Part shown: one piece after another, positions 1 to 8,619 of the stretch
Numbering within the stretch: the stretch's first letter is position 1
How the letters are laid out: every line of letters starts with the position of its first letter
NCBI RefSeq assembly: GCF_000374525.1
Contig: NZ_KB894571.1
Coordinates: 496,001-560,000, forward strand
Source of the DNA: Amorphus coralli DSM 19760
GTDB lineage: Bacteria > Pseudomonadota > Alphaproteobacteria > Rhizobiales > Amorphaceae
Reading direction: 5' to 3'
DNA length: 64,000 bases
Translations under genes and position numbers: made by a program
Notes under the pieces: generated by a model
What the model was told of the DNA's origin: nothing
Seen by the model: the letters and a program-made list of their open reading frames with translations, nothing else
The model's database searches: none

Positions 1-921
1 GATGTCTTCAGGCGCCACGCCCTGCACCAGGATCTGTTCGGCCTTGTGGGCGGTCAGCTGGCCGAGCGAATAGTAGCGGCTGATTAGGCTAACGAGCGCG
101 TCGTTCTTCAGGAGCTCCGTCGCGGAGAAACCGGGAATGCCGAGCTCGGTCGCCACCGGAGCCACCTTGTCGATGTTGGTGGAGAGGAACGTGTCCGGCA
201 GGTAGTACAGCCACTCTGCGCCATCTTCATGAAGCTCGCGAACGAGGTCGCCGGCTGTGTCGGTGCTGGGCTTGCCGTCAGCGTCGAGCGGGAAGGTGCG
301 CTCGGCCAGCTTGAAGCCCATCCGGTCGGCGATTTCGCGCAGCGAGGACACGATGACGACAGAGTTCTGCTCCGTCGGTGTGTAAAGCACGCCAAGCGTC
401 TTGAACGGCCGGTAGGACTGCATCGCCCGGATCTGCGGCTCCGGCGGCACCACGTGCGAGGTGCCCGTGATGTTGCGCTCCGACGAGCCCAGCGTCGGCA
501 CCACTCCGGCCCCGACCGGGGTGGACACCATGGTGAAGACACCGGGAATGTCGGTGACGTTGCGGGCCGGATCGTTGTCGGCGGCCTTGCCGTAGGTGGC
601 GATGGTGACCGGCGTGCCCCAGGTGTAGACGAGGTCCGGCTTGATTTCCTCGATTTCCTTGACGAAGTCGGCGACGCGGGAGGGGTCGAGATCGGCATTG
701 CGCTCGATAAACTCCACCGGGATGCCACGCTGCTTCAAATAATCGGCGAAGCCGCGCTCCACGTCGGTGGGGCCGCGAAAGGTGATCTGATAGATCGTGT
801 AGGGCTCTTCGCGCGGCGTCGCGTCCTGCGCGAGCGCGGTCCGGACCAGCGGGCTGCCTGCCAGGGCGACGGCGGCGCTGCCGGCAAGCAGGCCGCGGCG
901 CGTCAGTGTGCGGCCGGTCAT
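1..921 (-). CDS. ABC transporter substrate-binding protein (TrpX/ABC_sub_bind family), 3' end missing
   Basis: The gene starts with ATG at 921 and stays open to the left window edge (307 codons), so its C-terminus is outside the window. The N-terminus carries a twin-arginine-like signal (TRRGLLAGSAA, Arg8-Arg9) followed by a hydrophobic stretch and an ALA-Q cleavage site, implying export to the periplasm. The mature part has alternating beta/alpha segments typical of ABC_sub_bind proteins (PF04392): LVYTWGTPVTIATYG, a GTSHVVPPEPQI segment, and LGVLYTPTEQNS at the hinge. Members of this family feed small ligands to ABC importers, and some act with sensor proteins instead. No permease or ATPase is visible here. 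The gene lies 44 bp downstream of the sensor-MFS gene on the same strand, so it probably forms one unit with the sensory genes. The ligand is unknown. Confidence 0.85.
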   Translation of the reverse strand, partial: MTGRTLTRRGLLAGSAAVALAGSPLVRTALAQDATPREEPYTIYQITFRGPTDVERGFADYLKQRGIPVEFIERNADLDPSRVADFVKEIEEIKPDLVYTWGTPVTIATYGKAADNDPARNVTDIPGVFTMVSTPVGAGVVPTLGSSERNITGTSHVVPPEPQIRAMQSYRPFKTLGVLYTPTEQNSVVIVSSLREIADRMGFKLAERTFPLDADGKPSTDTAGDLVRELHEDGAEWLYYLPDTFLSTNIDKVAPVATELGIPGFSATELLKNDALVSLISRYYSLGQLTAHKAEQILVQGVAPEDI

Positions 922-965
922 GGCGTCTTTTCCCTTTCCCCTCATTGGTCCCCCCGACTTCCCTT

Positions 966-2975
966 CTAGCGGGCCGGCATCGACGCTTCGGTGCGCCCGC
1001 CCCCGGTGACGATCGCGGAAATCGCGAACAGCAGGCCGCCGGCGGCCACGAGAAGCCCCATGCCGACGATCGCCGCGGTTGCTCCGTAGGCACCCCAGAC
1101 AAAGGCCATCGCGGCGGGGCCTATGGCCGTTCCGGCGCGTTCGATCAGGCGGAACACGCCATACAGTCCGCCCTGGGACAGGTCCGGCACGTAGCGCGAG
1201 CCCAACTCGCCCACCAGCGCCGACTGTGGCGTGGTGGACAGCCCCTGGGCGATGCCGATCTGCAGCACGGCGATGGCCGCGCCCCAGGGCTCCGGCCAGA
1301 CGAACACGTGCAGCACGGCCGCACCGGACAGGATCGCACCGATCACCACATAGAGCGTGCGCTTGCCGGCATCGTCGCTGAGCCGCGAGACGAGCGGGAT
1401 CAGGATCACCATGGCCAGCCCGTAGAGCATCAGCACGCGGCCTATGGTGGCTGAATCAAAGCCGGCCGAGGCGAGCGACAGCGGCAGATAGTAGAAGCAG
1501 AAGCCGATGAGCATCATCTTCGCCGGCAGCGCGCAGCCGGCGAGAAGCAGCAGCATTGCCGGCCGGCGCAACACGGCGCCCACCTGGGAAAGCCGCAGTC
1601 CCGGCGCGACGCTGCCGGACGCCGGCTTGTCGCCGGGCAGGGCGACCGAGGCGCAGACATAGGCGGCGAAGCACAGGCCGGCGGAGACGAGGAAGGCCGC
1701 GCTGGGGCCGAGCCGGGCGGCCAGGATGCCGCCGATGGGCGGGCCGCACAGCATGGCCACCATGATGCCGGACACGAACAGGCCGATGCCCCGTGCCCGG
1801 TTCACCGAACCGGTCCGGTCGACGATGTAGCCCTGTGCGGCGACAAACACGGTCGCCAGGCCCACCGCGGTGATCGACCGGAACAGGATCAGTTGCAGCA
1901 TGTCGGCGGAATAGGCGGTGCCGACGAAGCCCAACAGCGCCAGGATCGCGCCGACGCGCAGCGAGCGGGCCCGGCCGTAGCGTTCCGTGATACCGTTGAG
2001 CGAGGGCTGCGCAATGGCGACGATGGCCATGAACAGAACGATCGGCAGCGAGATGACCATCTCGATCGAGAGGCCTGCGATCGGTTCGGCAAAGCTCTTG
2101 ATGTAGTTCGGCAGGAACGGACGGGTGAGCTCTTCCGCGAAGAAGAACAGAAACACCGGCGCGCGCACGGCGATCAGGCTGACCGGCGGATCCGTGCGCT
2201 CCGTGGAGAGGTGGTAGCGTCGCTCCATCAGCTCCAGGTCGGCCAGCGCCTCCTCGTCGTTCTTCGCTTCCGCGACCCGTGTCAGGCGCGCGTGCTCGGC
2301 GCGCACCCGGTCGATCTCGTGGTCGACGTTGGCGACCTCCTCGGCCAGCGGCCCCGTTCCGGCCAGCGGCGCGTGCGGGCGGAAGTCATGCTTCACAAGA
2401 GCGTTCAGACGCCGTGCCAGGCCACGCAGCAGCGAGGCGGACGAGATGGTGAAGGCGAAGGACAGGAGTTCGAGCGTGATCAGCAGCGAGACCAGCAGCA
2501 GCACCGCGATATCGAGCCAGAGGCGCCGGATCAGGGTTTCCGCGACCGCGTTTGGAATGCCCACGACGACGGATGCCACGGTGCGGCCATCGACCTCGAC
2601 CGGCGCGGTGACGGTGCGCAGTTCGCCGATCAGGTCGGACAGGACGGCGGCGCCATCGTGATCCTGCTGATTGCTGGAAAGAGCCACCACCCGCCCGTCG
2701 GGCTTGGCAATCGCCGCGTAGGCGAATTCCGGATTCTCCGTCAGCGCCTCGGCGAGGACCTCGTCGGCACCGACGATCTCGTCGAGCGTCATGCCGTAGC
2801 CGACCGCCTCGCCGACCAGCCCGGAGAGAGAGCGCGCGACGACATCCGCCTTGCGGTCCAGCGAAGGGAGCAGCAGATTCTCAGCGCCTCGGATGGACTG
2901 CCACGAGATGGCTCCGAGGGCGGCAAGCAGAACGGCCGTGACCAGACCGAGGATGATGACGTCGAAGCGCCGCAT
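966..2975 (-). CDS. Periplasmic sensor domain fused to an MFS-type transporter
   Basis: This is a 669-residue fusion. Residues 6-24 form TM1. Residues 25-150 form a periplasmic single-Cache-like sensor with GYGMTLDEIV near 59-68 and PDGRVVALSS at 92-101. TM2 spans about 153-176 and leads to a charged, helical HAMP/coiled-coil-like linker (177-265). From about residue 266 to 660 there is a complete MFS-like body with many hydrophobic helices (for example VFLFFFAEELTRPFLPNYI) and a loop 2-3-like segment ITERYGRARSLR. MFS carriers of about 400 residues normally stand alone, so the two-helix sensor module in front is unusual. The sensor gene upstream ends 4 bp before this ORF, implying cotranscription. 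The role may be ligand-gated transport or a transceptor that passes a signal to the neighbouring phosphatase and cyclase; this is inference. Confidence 0.85.
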   Translation of the reverse strand: MRRFDVIILGLVTAVLLAALGAISWQSIRGAENLLLPSLDRKADVVARSLSGLVGEAVGYGMTLDEIVGADEVLAEALTENPEFAYAAIAKPDGRVVALSSNQQDHDGAAVLSDLIGELRTVTAPVEVDGRTVASVVVGIPNAVAETLIRRLWLDIAVLLLVSLLITLELLSFAFTISSASLLRGLARRLNALVKHDFRPHAPLAGTGPLAEEVANVDHEIDRVRAEHARLTRVAEAKNDEEALADLELMERRYHLSTERTDPPVSLIAVRAPVFLFFFAEELTRPFLPNYIKSFAEPIAGLSIEMVISLPIVLFMAIVAIAQPSLNGITERYGRARSLRVGAILALLGFVGTAYSADMLQLILFRSITAVGLATVFVAAQGYIVDRTGSVNRARGIGLFVSGIMVAMLCGPPIGGILAARLGPSAAFLVSAGLCFAAYVCASVALPGDKPASGSVAPGLRLSQVGAVLRRPAMLLLLAGCALPAKMMLIGFCFYYLPLSLASAGFDSATIGRVLMLYGLAMVILIPLVSRLSDDAGKRTLYVVIGAILSGAAVLHVFVWPEPWGAAIAVLQIGIAQGLSTTPQSALVGELGSRYVPDLSQGGLYGVFRLIERAGTAIGPAAMAFVWGAYGATAAIVGMGLLVAAGGLLFAISAIVTGGGRTEASMPAR

Positions 2976-2979
2976 GAAA

Positions 2980-3666
2980 TCAGCTCACCTCTTTCGGGGC
3001 CTCGGCCACACCCAGTTGGCGGGCAATGGAGCGGTGCGCGTCGTCAACCATCCGGAAGGTGGCGACGGTTTCCTTCGGCACGATCTGGCCACCGGCGGTT
3101 TCAGCGGTGTTCGACACGCGCGCCCATAGCACCCTCAGCCCGAGCAGAACGGCCGCAAACGAGCCGAACAGCGCGCCGAGCATGGCGTAGATCGCGACAT
3201 GCTCGATGCCGTCAGCCAGCTCCTGCAATTCGGAATCCAGGACCGCGCGCGAGGCGCGAACGACCACGGTGCCTTCGGTGGTCTCGAAGGCGTTTTGGAT
3301 CGCCGCCGAGCGATCGAGGGTCAGCTCCGGGTCGGTGGTCTCCTTCATCCCGATCCGGCTCTTGTCGCTGGAAAAGAGAATGGTGTCGGTGGCGTCGACG
3401 ACATCGATGGAGGAAAGCACGAGGTCTGCTTCGCGCTCACGCTGAAGCAGTCGCGACAGGGTCGCCTGTCCCGCCAGCGGGATGCCGATGGACAGCGCAC
3501 TTTCCGAATCGGAGGCGACGCGGCGGGCCACGGTCTCAAGCCGGTCGCCCACCATGTCGAGATAGCTCTGGCGGATACTTCCGTAATTCAGGTATGCGCC
3601 GAGCGCGACCGCGGCGAGCACGACAGGGGTAAGGGCCACCATCAGGACGAATGCAAGTCGCCGCAT
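2980..3666 (-). CDS. Stand-alone membrane sensor with periplasmic Cache-like domain
   Basis: A 228-residue protein with TM1 at about 5-25, a periplasmic domain containing SIGIPLAGQ (59-67) and DATDTILFSS (91-100), TM2 at about 158-180, and a cytoplasmic tail of roughly 45 residues with no recognisable effector domain. The sensor motifs match those in the three other sensor proteins of this cluster (966-2975, 3845-4600, 4600-6483), so all four domains are probably paralogous. It is the first gene of the leftward unit and runs 4 bp ahead of the sensor-MFS gene. A sensor with no output domain suggests that it signals by pairing with another membrane protein, presumably the adjacent sensor-MFS fusion. 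No database family name can be given from sequence alone. Confidence 0.8.
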   Translation of the reverse strand: MRRLAFVLMVALTPVVLAAVALGAYLNYGSIRQSYLDMVGDRLETVARRVASDSESALSIGIPLAGQATLSRLLQREREADLVLSSIDVVDATDTILFSSDKSRIGMKETTDPELTLDRSAAIQNAFETTEGTVVVRASRAVLDSELQELADGIEHVAIYAMLGALFGSFAAVLLGLRVLWARVSNTAETAGGQIVPKETVATFRMVDDAHRSIARQLGVAEAPKEVS

Positions 3667-3844
3667 GCCGCCTTCTTTCCGTTGTCGCCGCGTACGCGTA
3701 GAACTTTCCGCCGAATGCGACTATTGACCGGTCCGGTAGCATACTCCGTACACGACGACCACAACAGGACAAGGTCGTCCCTGTTCGCGAACGCCCACCG
3801 CGACTAGGATCACGCGCGGCAAGCCGAGGAAGCAGCGGTTCCCG
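3667..3844. promoter_or_regulatory. Divergent control region between two sensor units
   Basis: The 178-bp gap separates the leftward and rightward sensor genes and must hold both promoters. It contains the palindrome ACCGGTCCGGT (3727-3737) and an inverted repeat GACGACC-N12-GGTCGTC (3754-3760 and 3773-3779). Either could be a regulator site. A TTGACC hexamer at 3724-3729 could be a -35 element, but no -10 box at proper spacing is convincing. No known operator consensus was recognised. Confidence 0.35.
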
Positions 3845-4600
3845 ATGAGCGTATCCCGACCCGTGAGCCTGATAGCCGTGACGACGACGGTCGTGGCGCT
3901 GATTCTGTCGGTGACGACGATGGCGCGCGTGCTGGAGCGCGGTGAGGTGTCGCTGCGCGATGCCCAGATCGGTTTCGTGCTTGCCGACCTAGACCAGACG
4001 ATCGAGCGCAATCTGAGCCTTGGGCTGCCGCTGAACGAACTGCAGCCCATCGAACGGATTCTCGAACAGACCGTCGCAAACAACAGCGGCCTGCACGCGA
4101 TCGAAGTGCTCGGGCCGGACGGAACCGCGCTCTATTCAACCGATCGCGGGGCGCTGGGCGAACCGATCCCCCCGGCGTGGCAGGAGGCCATCAACGAGCG
4201 CCTCCCTGGACGGCCATGGCGCGTCGAGTATCTGGAAACGGTGGTGATCGGCACCTCGATCGAGAATGATTTCGGTATGACGGCGGGCTGGATTACCATG
4301 ATCCTCGACAGCTCGGTGGAGCCCAAACCCGGACACCACCTGCCGGGCATCGCCTTGCGCGCGGCCCCATACGTTGTCCTCGGCATCGCAGCCGCCCTCG
4401 TGCTTGCGATCGTCCTCGGCGGCAGAATCGGACACCACTTCCGCCAGCTCGCCAGACGGCTGGACAGCCAGGACGGCGTGACCGGCCCGGGCGATCCGGC
4501 GATCCGCGGCCTCCCGCAGGCCATTGCCACATCGAACCGCGCGAAGCAGGAAATCGACGCTACCGTCGACACGCTGCGCCGCATCGACAGCGAAATCTGA
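3845..4600 (+). CDS. Stand-alone membrane sensor with periplasmic Cache-like domain
   Basis: A 251-residue protein with TM1 at about 7-26, a periplasmic domain with LGLPLNELQ (59-67) and GPDGTALYST (90-99), TM2 at about 168-192, then a short cytoplasmic tail beginning GGRIGHHFRQLARRL, which resembles the start of a HAMP linker but lacks an output domain. It mirrors the 2980-3666 gene across the divergent promoter. Its TGA stop overlaps the ATG of the next gene by one base (TGATG), a translational-coupling arrangement, so a complex with the downstream sensor-MFS protein is plausible. Ligand and partner are unknown. Confidence 0.8.
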   Translation: MSVSRPVSLIAVTTTVVALILSVTTMARVLERGEVSLRDAQIGFVLADLDQTIERNLSLGLPLNELQPIERILEQTVANNSGLHAIEVLGPDGTALYSTDRGALGEPIPPAWQEAINERLPGRPWRVEYLETVVIGTSIENDFGMTAGWITMILDSSVEPKPGHHLPGIALRAAPYVVLGIAAALVLAIVLGGRIGHHFRQLARRLDSQDGVTGPGDPAIRGLPQAIATSNRAKQEIDATVDTLRRIDSEI

Positions 4601-6483
4601 TGGCGGTGCATCTCAGCGGCTCGGACAGATCCACTCGCGCCGCGGCGGCGTTCGGCTTCGCCGTGGCCCTCATCGTGGCTGCCGTCGGCGCCCTGATGCT
4701 CACGACCGGCGACCGGCTGGACCGCAGCGGCCTTCGCTTCGCGTCCGACGAGGTGGTCGGCACCATCGGCCATTCCATCGGCGGTCTGGTTTCCCGGGCT
4801 GTCGAGCTCGGCATCCCGCTTGCCGACCTCTATGGCGTCGACGGCTATCTCCAAGGCGTCATCGCCGCCAATCCGGAGGTTGACGGGATCGCCATCACCG
4901 ATGCGGACGGCAAGGCGCTCTTCCAGCAGACCCGGCGCGCGGGTGTCGCCTTCGACGCGACGGTGACGGTGCCCATCCGGCGGGGCGACACGGTCGTCGG
5001 CCAGATCGCCATCGACCCGTCCTACGGCGTAGCAACCATGGTGCGCCTGCGGCTCGTGGCGGCCGCCCTGGCGGCGAGCCTGTTCGCCGGCCTCCTGGCC
5101 GGGTTGTGGTACCGCATCTACAGGCTCGAGCTCATCGATCTGCCGCGCGCCCGCTTCGTCGCGTCCAGCCGGGCTGTCGGACGCGGCGGCTTCGCCGACT
5201 ACACGCCGCCGCCCGAGGACAGCCCGCTGCGCCCCCTCGGCCGGGCTGCCGTCCGGCTCATCGTCCCGGTGCGCAGGCAGGCGCGAAACGCCGCCGCGCT
5301 CGCCGACGAGATCCGCGCCATCGACGTGACCAAGACCTTTTCCGGTCGGGTTGATGCCGCGCTGCAACCGCTTGCCGCCTACCGGTTCGACCATCTGCGG
5401 CAGCCCGTGCGCCGGCACGGCTGGGGCGGCTGGATGGCGCTTCCGGTGTTCGCCCTGGTGGAGGCCGCTCGGCCGCTCGTTGCCGGTTTTGCGGCCGACC
5501 GGATCGGCACCGACCCGCTCACCGAGGTGGCCATCGGGCTCGCCCTGTCCGGCGACGCCCTGGGCCGGCTGATCGGCGTGCTCGCGGCCTACGCCATCGC
5601 CCTGTGGCTGCCGCGCGCCGGCGTCGTGCTCGGGCTTCTCGTTGCCGCGGCCGGAACCGCAGCCACCTTCACCATCCACGAAACCCTGCCCTTCGCGGCC
5701 GCCCGGATCGCCGTCGGCTTCGGCCTCTGGCTAAGCGCCTGGAGCCTGCTCGCGCGGACCGGCGGGCTGGCGCGAAGGCCCTGGCAGGGCGCCCTGCTGC
5801 TCGTCGCCCTGTGGGGCATCGGGCCGATCCTGGGCGGGCTTGTCGCGGAAATCCTCGGCCGGCGGACGGGCTTCCTTGCGCTCGGCGGCGCCATCGCCGC
5901 GCTCTCTGCCGTCTGTCTGCTGCAGCCCTACCGTCCGACCAGCCGGACGGTGTTCGCCTGGCGGCCGGCGGCGGCCAGCGACATCCTTGCCCCGCTGATC
6001 GCGGTCCTGGCGGTCACCGCCTGGCTGGAGGTGCACCTGTCGGGCCACGTGATGCGCGACAACTATGCCGGCATGGCTCTGCAGTTCGGCCTGGCCGCCA
6101 CCGCCATGACCCTGCCCTGGCTGGTGCCCACACGGCTCCCGGCGACCGCCGGCGCGGCGCTCGCCGTTGCCGCCGTCTGGCTCGCCGTCCTGACCCCGGC
6201 GCCGGCCTTCCTCGTCTCCCCAATCGCAGGCCTGGGGCTGGGCTTGGTCTGGGCCGCGCTCGCATCGCGGACCTACAGCCTTCCCGCCGCGACGGGTATG
6301 ACGCTCGGGCTGCTCGGGGCCGGCGCGCTCGGCGGAGCGAGTTTCTGGACGGGCGCCGATCCGCTGACCCTCACCGCCGGCATCGCCACCGCCGCTCTCG
6401 CCGCCCTCGCCGCGAACGCCCTGATTTCCAAGCGATTGCCGCGCAGCGCGCCCGGCCACACCGCAACCGGCGAAGGGAGCTGA
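4600..6483 (+). CDS. Periplasmic sensor domain fused to an MFS-like membrane domain
   Basis: A 627-residue protein with the same plan as the 966-2975 product. TM1 is at about 14-35. The periplasmic Cache-like sensor has ELGIPLADLY (69-78) and ITDADGKALF (99-108). TM2 is at about 150-172, followed by a linker to about 265. The rest, to about 610, is a hydrophobic body with roughly 12 Ala/Leu-rich helices (VIGVLAAYAIALWLP-like, GIGPILGGLVAEILG, GLWLSAWSLL). The MFS signature motifs are weaker than in its left-hand counterpart, so it may be a degenerate, receptor-like MFS domain rather than an active carrier. It is coupled to the upstream sensor by a 1-bp overlap and lies 6 bp before the phosphatase gene, which suggests that it feeds that phosphatase. 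Confidence 0.8.
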   Translation: MAVHLSGSDRSTRAAAAFGFAVALIVAAVGALMLTTGDRLDRSGLRFASDEVVGTIGHSIGGLVSRAVELGIPLADLYGVDGYLQGVIAANPEVDGIAITDADGKALFQQTRRAGVAFDATVTVPIRRGDTVVGQIAIDPSYGVATMVRLRLVAAALAASLFAGLLAGLWYRIYRLELIDLPRARFVASSRAVGRGGFADYTPPPEDSPLRPLGRAAVRLIVPVRRQARNAAALADEIRAIDVTKTFSGRVDAALQPLAAYRFDHLRQPVRRHGWGGWMALPVFALVEAARPLVAGFAADRIGTDPLTEVAIGLALSGDALGRLIGVLAAYAIALWLPRAGVVLGLLVAAAGTAATFTIHETLPFAAARIAVGFGLWLSAWSLLARTGGLARRPWQGALLLVALWGIGPILGGLVAEILGRRTGFLALGGAIAALSAVCLLQPYRPTSRTVFAWRPAAASDILAPLIAVLAVTAWLEVHLSGHVMRDNYAGMALQFGLAATAMTLPWLVPTRLPATAGAALAVAAVWLAVLTPAPAFLVSPIAGLGLGLVWAALASRTYSLPAATGMTLGLLGAGALGGASFWTGADPLTLTAGIATAALAALAANALISKRLPRSAPGHTATGEGS

Positions 6484-6489
6484 CCCTCC

Positions 6490-8619
6490 ATGCTCCTGCG
6501 CACCCGCGTCACCCTCTTCCTGTCCATCGCCTTCCTGCTGGTCATCGCAGGCCTCGTCGCGGTGGGCTATGCGCGCTCCCAGTTCGAGCAGGAGCGGCTT
6601 GCACGGATCGCCATCGACGGCCAGCGCTCCCTCTGGGAAAGCCTCGTGGAAGAGGAAGCGGACGATCTCCGGATCGTCGCCGTGGAGATCGCCTCCCGGA
6701 TCCCGGCGGACCAGCCGATCACCCGCGATGCCGTTTCAACGGCTCTTGCCGAAGCCGTCTTTCCCGATGACATCGTGGACAACATCCAGGTCATCGGCCC
6801 AGCCGGCGAGCTGGTCTATTCGAGCGCCGCGGAGATCGAGCAGCGCCTGCTCCTGGACGCCAAGGCCCTCGGCGTCATTTCCGGCCGGCGTACGCCGCTC
6901 GGCGGCCTGCGCCAGGCGAACCCCGACACCTACGTCGTGACGTCGGCCGCGCCCGTGCTGCAGGGAGAAGAGATCGTCGCGATCGTCGTCGTGGCGGCCG
7001 ACGCGGAGCGCGTCCTCGGCCGCTTCACCGAAACACTGCGCGAGCCGAGCTACCTGGTTTCGCTCCGCGGCCGGATGGTGGAGGGCACCTCGCCACTGCT
7101 TTGGCAGGAGGTCGATCCAAACATTCCGCCGCGCACGGCGGACGCCCAGATCATCCGCACGGACGACCGGCTGCTCTTGGCCACCGGCGTGCCCGTCGCG
7201 GACATGGCGGGAGGCACCATCGGGACCCTGGTGACGCTCCGCGATTCGACCGAAATTCTCGAAACCGGTGAGATGCTGCAGCGCTCCGGCCTGATCGCCG
7301 TGGCCACGTTCAGCGTCATCGTGATCCTCGCCCTCTATTTCTACATGCGCCACGCCTTCAAGCCGCTGGAGCACGCGATTTCCGTGCTGGACGGATTGTC
7401 GAAGGGCAACGTCAACGAGACGCTCGACGACGCCGGCAGCGGCGAGATCCGCAAGATTTCCGAGGCCGTATCCGTCTTCCGGCGCAACACCATCGCGCTT
7501 CAGGACCAGCAGCAGCAGGTCGAGCGTCAGCGTCGGCGGCAGGAGCGCATCATCCGCCGCCAGCTGGAACGCCTTGCCGAAACGCTGGAAGCGGACGGAC
7601 GCGCGGAGATCGTCGACGACCTTCAGGCCATCGTTCGGCGCAAGCAGGACCCGACCCGCACCGGTGCCCGGCAGAGCACCGACGATCAGCTCAACGTGCT
7701 TTCGACGGTCCTGCAGCGCATGTCGGCGCGGATCTCCGACCAGCACTCTCGCCTGACCGGCCTGGTCAAGGAGTTGCAGGAAGCCATCGTCACCCGGGCC
7801 CGGCTCGCGGGTCTGGAGCAGGAGCTGGAGATCGCGCGCGAGCTGCAGCAGTCCTTCCTGCCGCACCCGTTGCCCCCGCACAAGGCGTTCGCCATCGATG
7901 GGCTGATGGAGACCGCGAAGGAGGTTGGCGGCGATTTCTACGATTACTTCCTGATCGACGACCGGCATCTCGGCATCGCCGTTGCCGACGTGTCGGGCAA
8001 GGGCGTGCCGGCCGCGCTGTTCATGGCCATCACCCGCACGCTGGTGAAGGCGACGGCGCTGTTCACCAGCTCACCGGCCGCGTCGGTCACGCAGGTCAAC
8101 CAGTTCATGGCCGCGGACAACGACCAGATGATGTTCGTGACGCTGTTCTACGGCATCCTGGACTGCGAGACCGGCGTCTTCACCTACACCAACTGCGGCC
8201 ACAACCCGCCCTACGTCATCCACCGCAAGCGCGGCGGCCTGACGCCGCTGGCGCGCACGGGCGATCCGGCGCTGGCAGTGGTGGAGGACCATGTCTACCG
8301 GGATGCCTCGATCACCCTGGAGCCGGGCGACACGGTGTTCATGTTCACCGACGGCGTGACCGAGGCCTTCGACATCGACGGCGAAGCCTACGGCGAGGAC
8401 CGACTGGAAAAGCTGCTCGAGGCGCAGGCCAGCGCCACGCCGGTGGACGGGCTCGGACGCGCGGTCCTGGCCTCGCTGCGCGACTTCGAGCGCGGCGCCG
8501 ACCAGGCCGACGACATCACCTGCCTGACGCTGCGCTACTTCGGCGCGGCGGCGGAAGCGACGAGCCCCGGCTCCCTCCAGACCCCGTCCCAGTCGGCCGG
8601 CGGCGGGCAGTCGGCATAG
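6490..8619 (+). CDS. HAMP-containing SpoIIE/RsbU-type PP2C protein phosphatase
   Basis: A 709-residue membrane protein. TM1 is at about 6-28, a large periplasmic sensor domain covers about 29-262, and TM2 lies at about 265-287. A HAMP domain follows (starting FKPLEHAISVLDGLSKGN), then a long coiled coil rich in Gln/Arg (about 335-450). The C-terminal PP2C-type domain (about 450-690) has the RsbU hallmarks ELQQSFLP, GGDFYDY (near 480), VADVSGKGVPAALFMA, NCGHNPP, TDGVTEAFD (near 620) and a late DDITCLTLRY, which supply the metal-binding acidic residues. Such enzymes dephosphorylate anti-sigma-factor antagonists in partner-switching cascades. No antagonist or anti-sigma gene is visible nearby, so the target is unknown. 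Its last 85 bp overlap the convergent cyclase gene. Confidence 0.9.
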   Translation: MLLRTRVTLFLSIAFLLVIAGLVAVGYARSQFEQERLARIAIDGQRSLWESLVEEEADDLRIVAVEIASRIPADQPITRDAVSTALAEAVFPDDIVDNIQVIGPAGELVYSSAAEIEQRLLLDAKALGVISGRRTPLGGLRQANPDTYVVTSAAPVLQGEEIVAIVVVAADAERVLGRFTETLREPSYLVSLRGRMVEGTSPLLWQEVDPNIPPRTADAQIIRTDDRLLLATGVPVADMAGGTIGTLVTLRDSTEILETGEMLQRSGLIAVATFSVIVILALYFYMRHAFKPLEHAISVLDGLSKGNVNETLDDAGSGEIRKISEAVSVFRRNTIALQDQQQQVERQRRRQERIIRRQLERLAETLEADGRAEIVDDLQAIVRRKQDPTRTGARQSTDDQLNVLSTVLQRMSARISDQHSRLTGLVKELQEAIVTRARLAGLEQELEIARELQQSFLPHPLPPHKAFAIDGLMETAKEVGGDFYDYFLIDDRHLGIAVADVSGKGVPAALFMAITRTLVKATALFTSSPAASVTQVNQFMAADNDQMMFVTLFYGILDCETGVFTYTNCGHNPPYVIHRKRGGLTPLARTGDPALAVVEDHVYRDASITLEPGDTVFMFTDGVTEAFDIDGEAYGEDRLEKLLEAQASATPVDGLGRAVLASLRDFERGADQADDITCLTLRYFGAAAEATSPGSLQTPSQSAGGGQSA

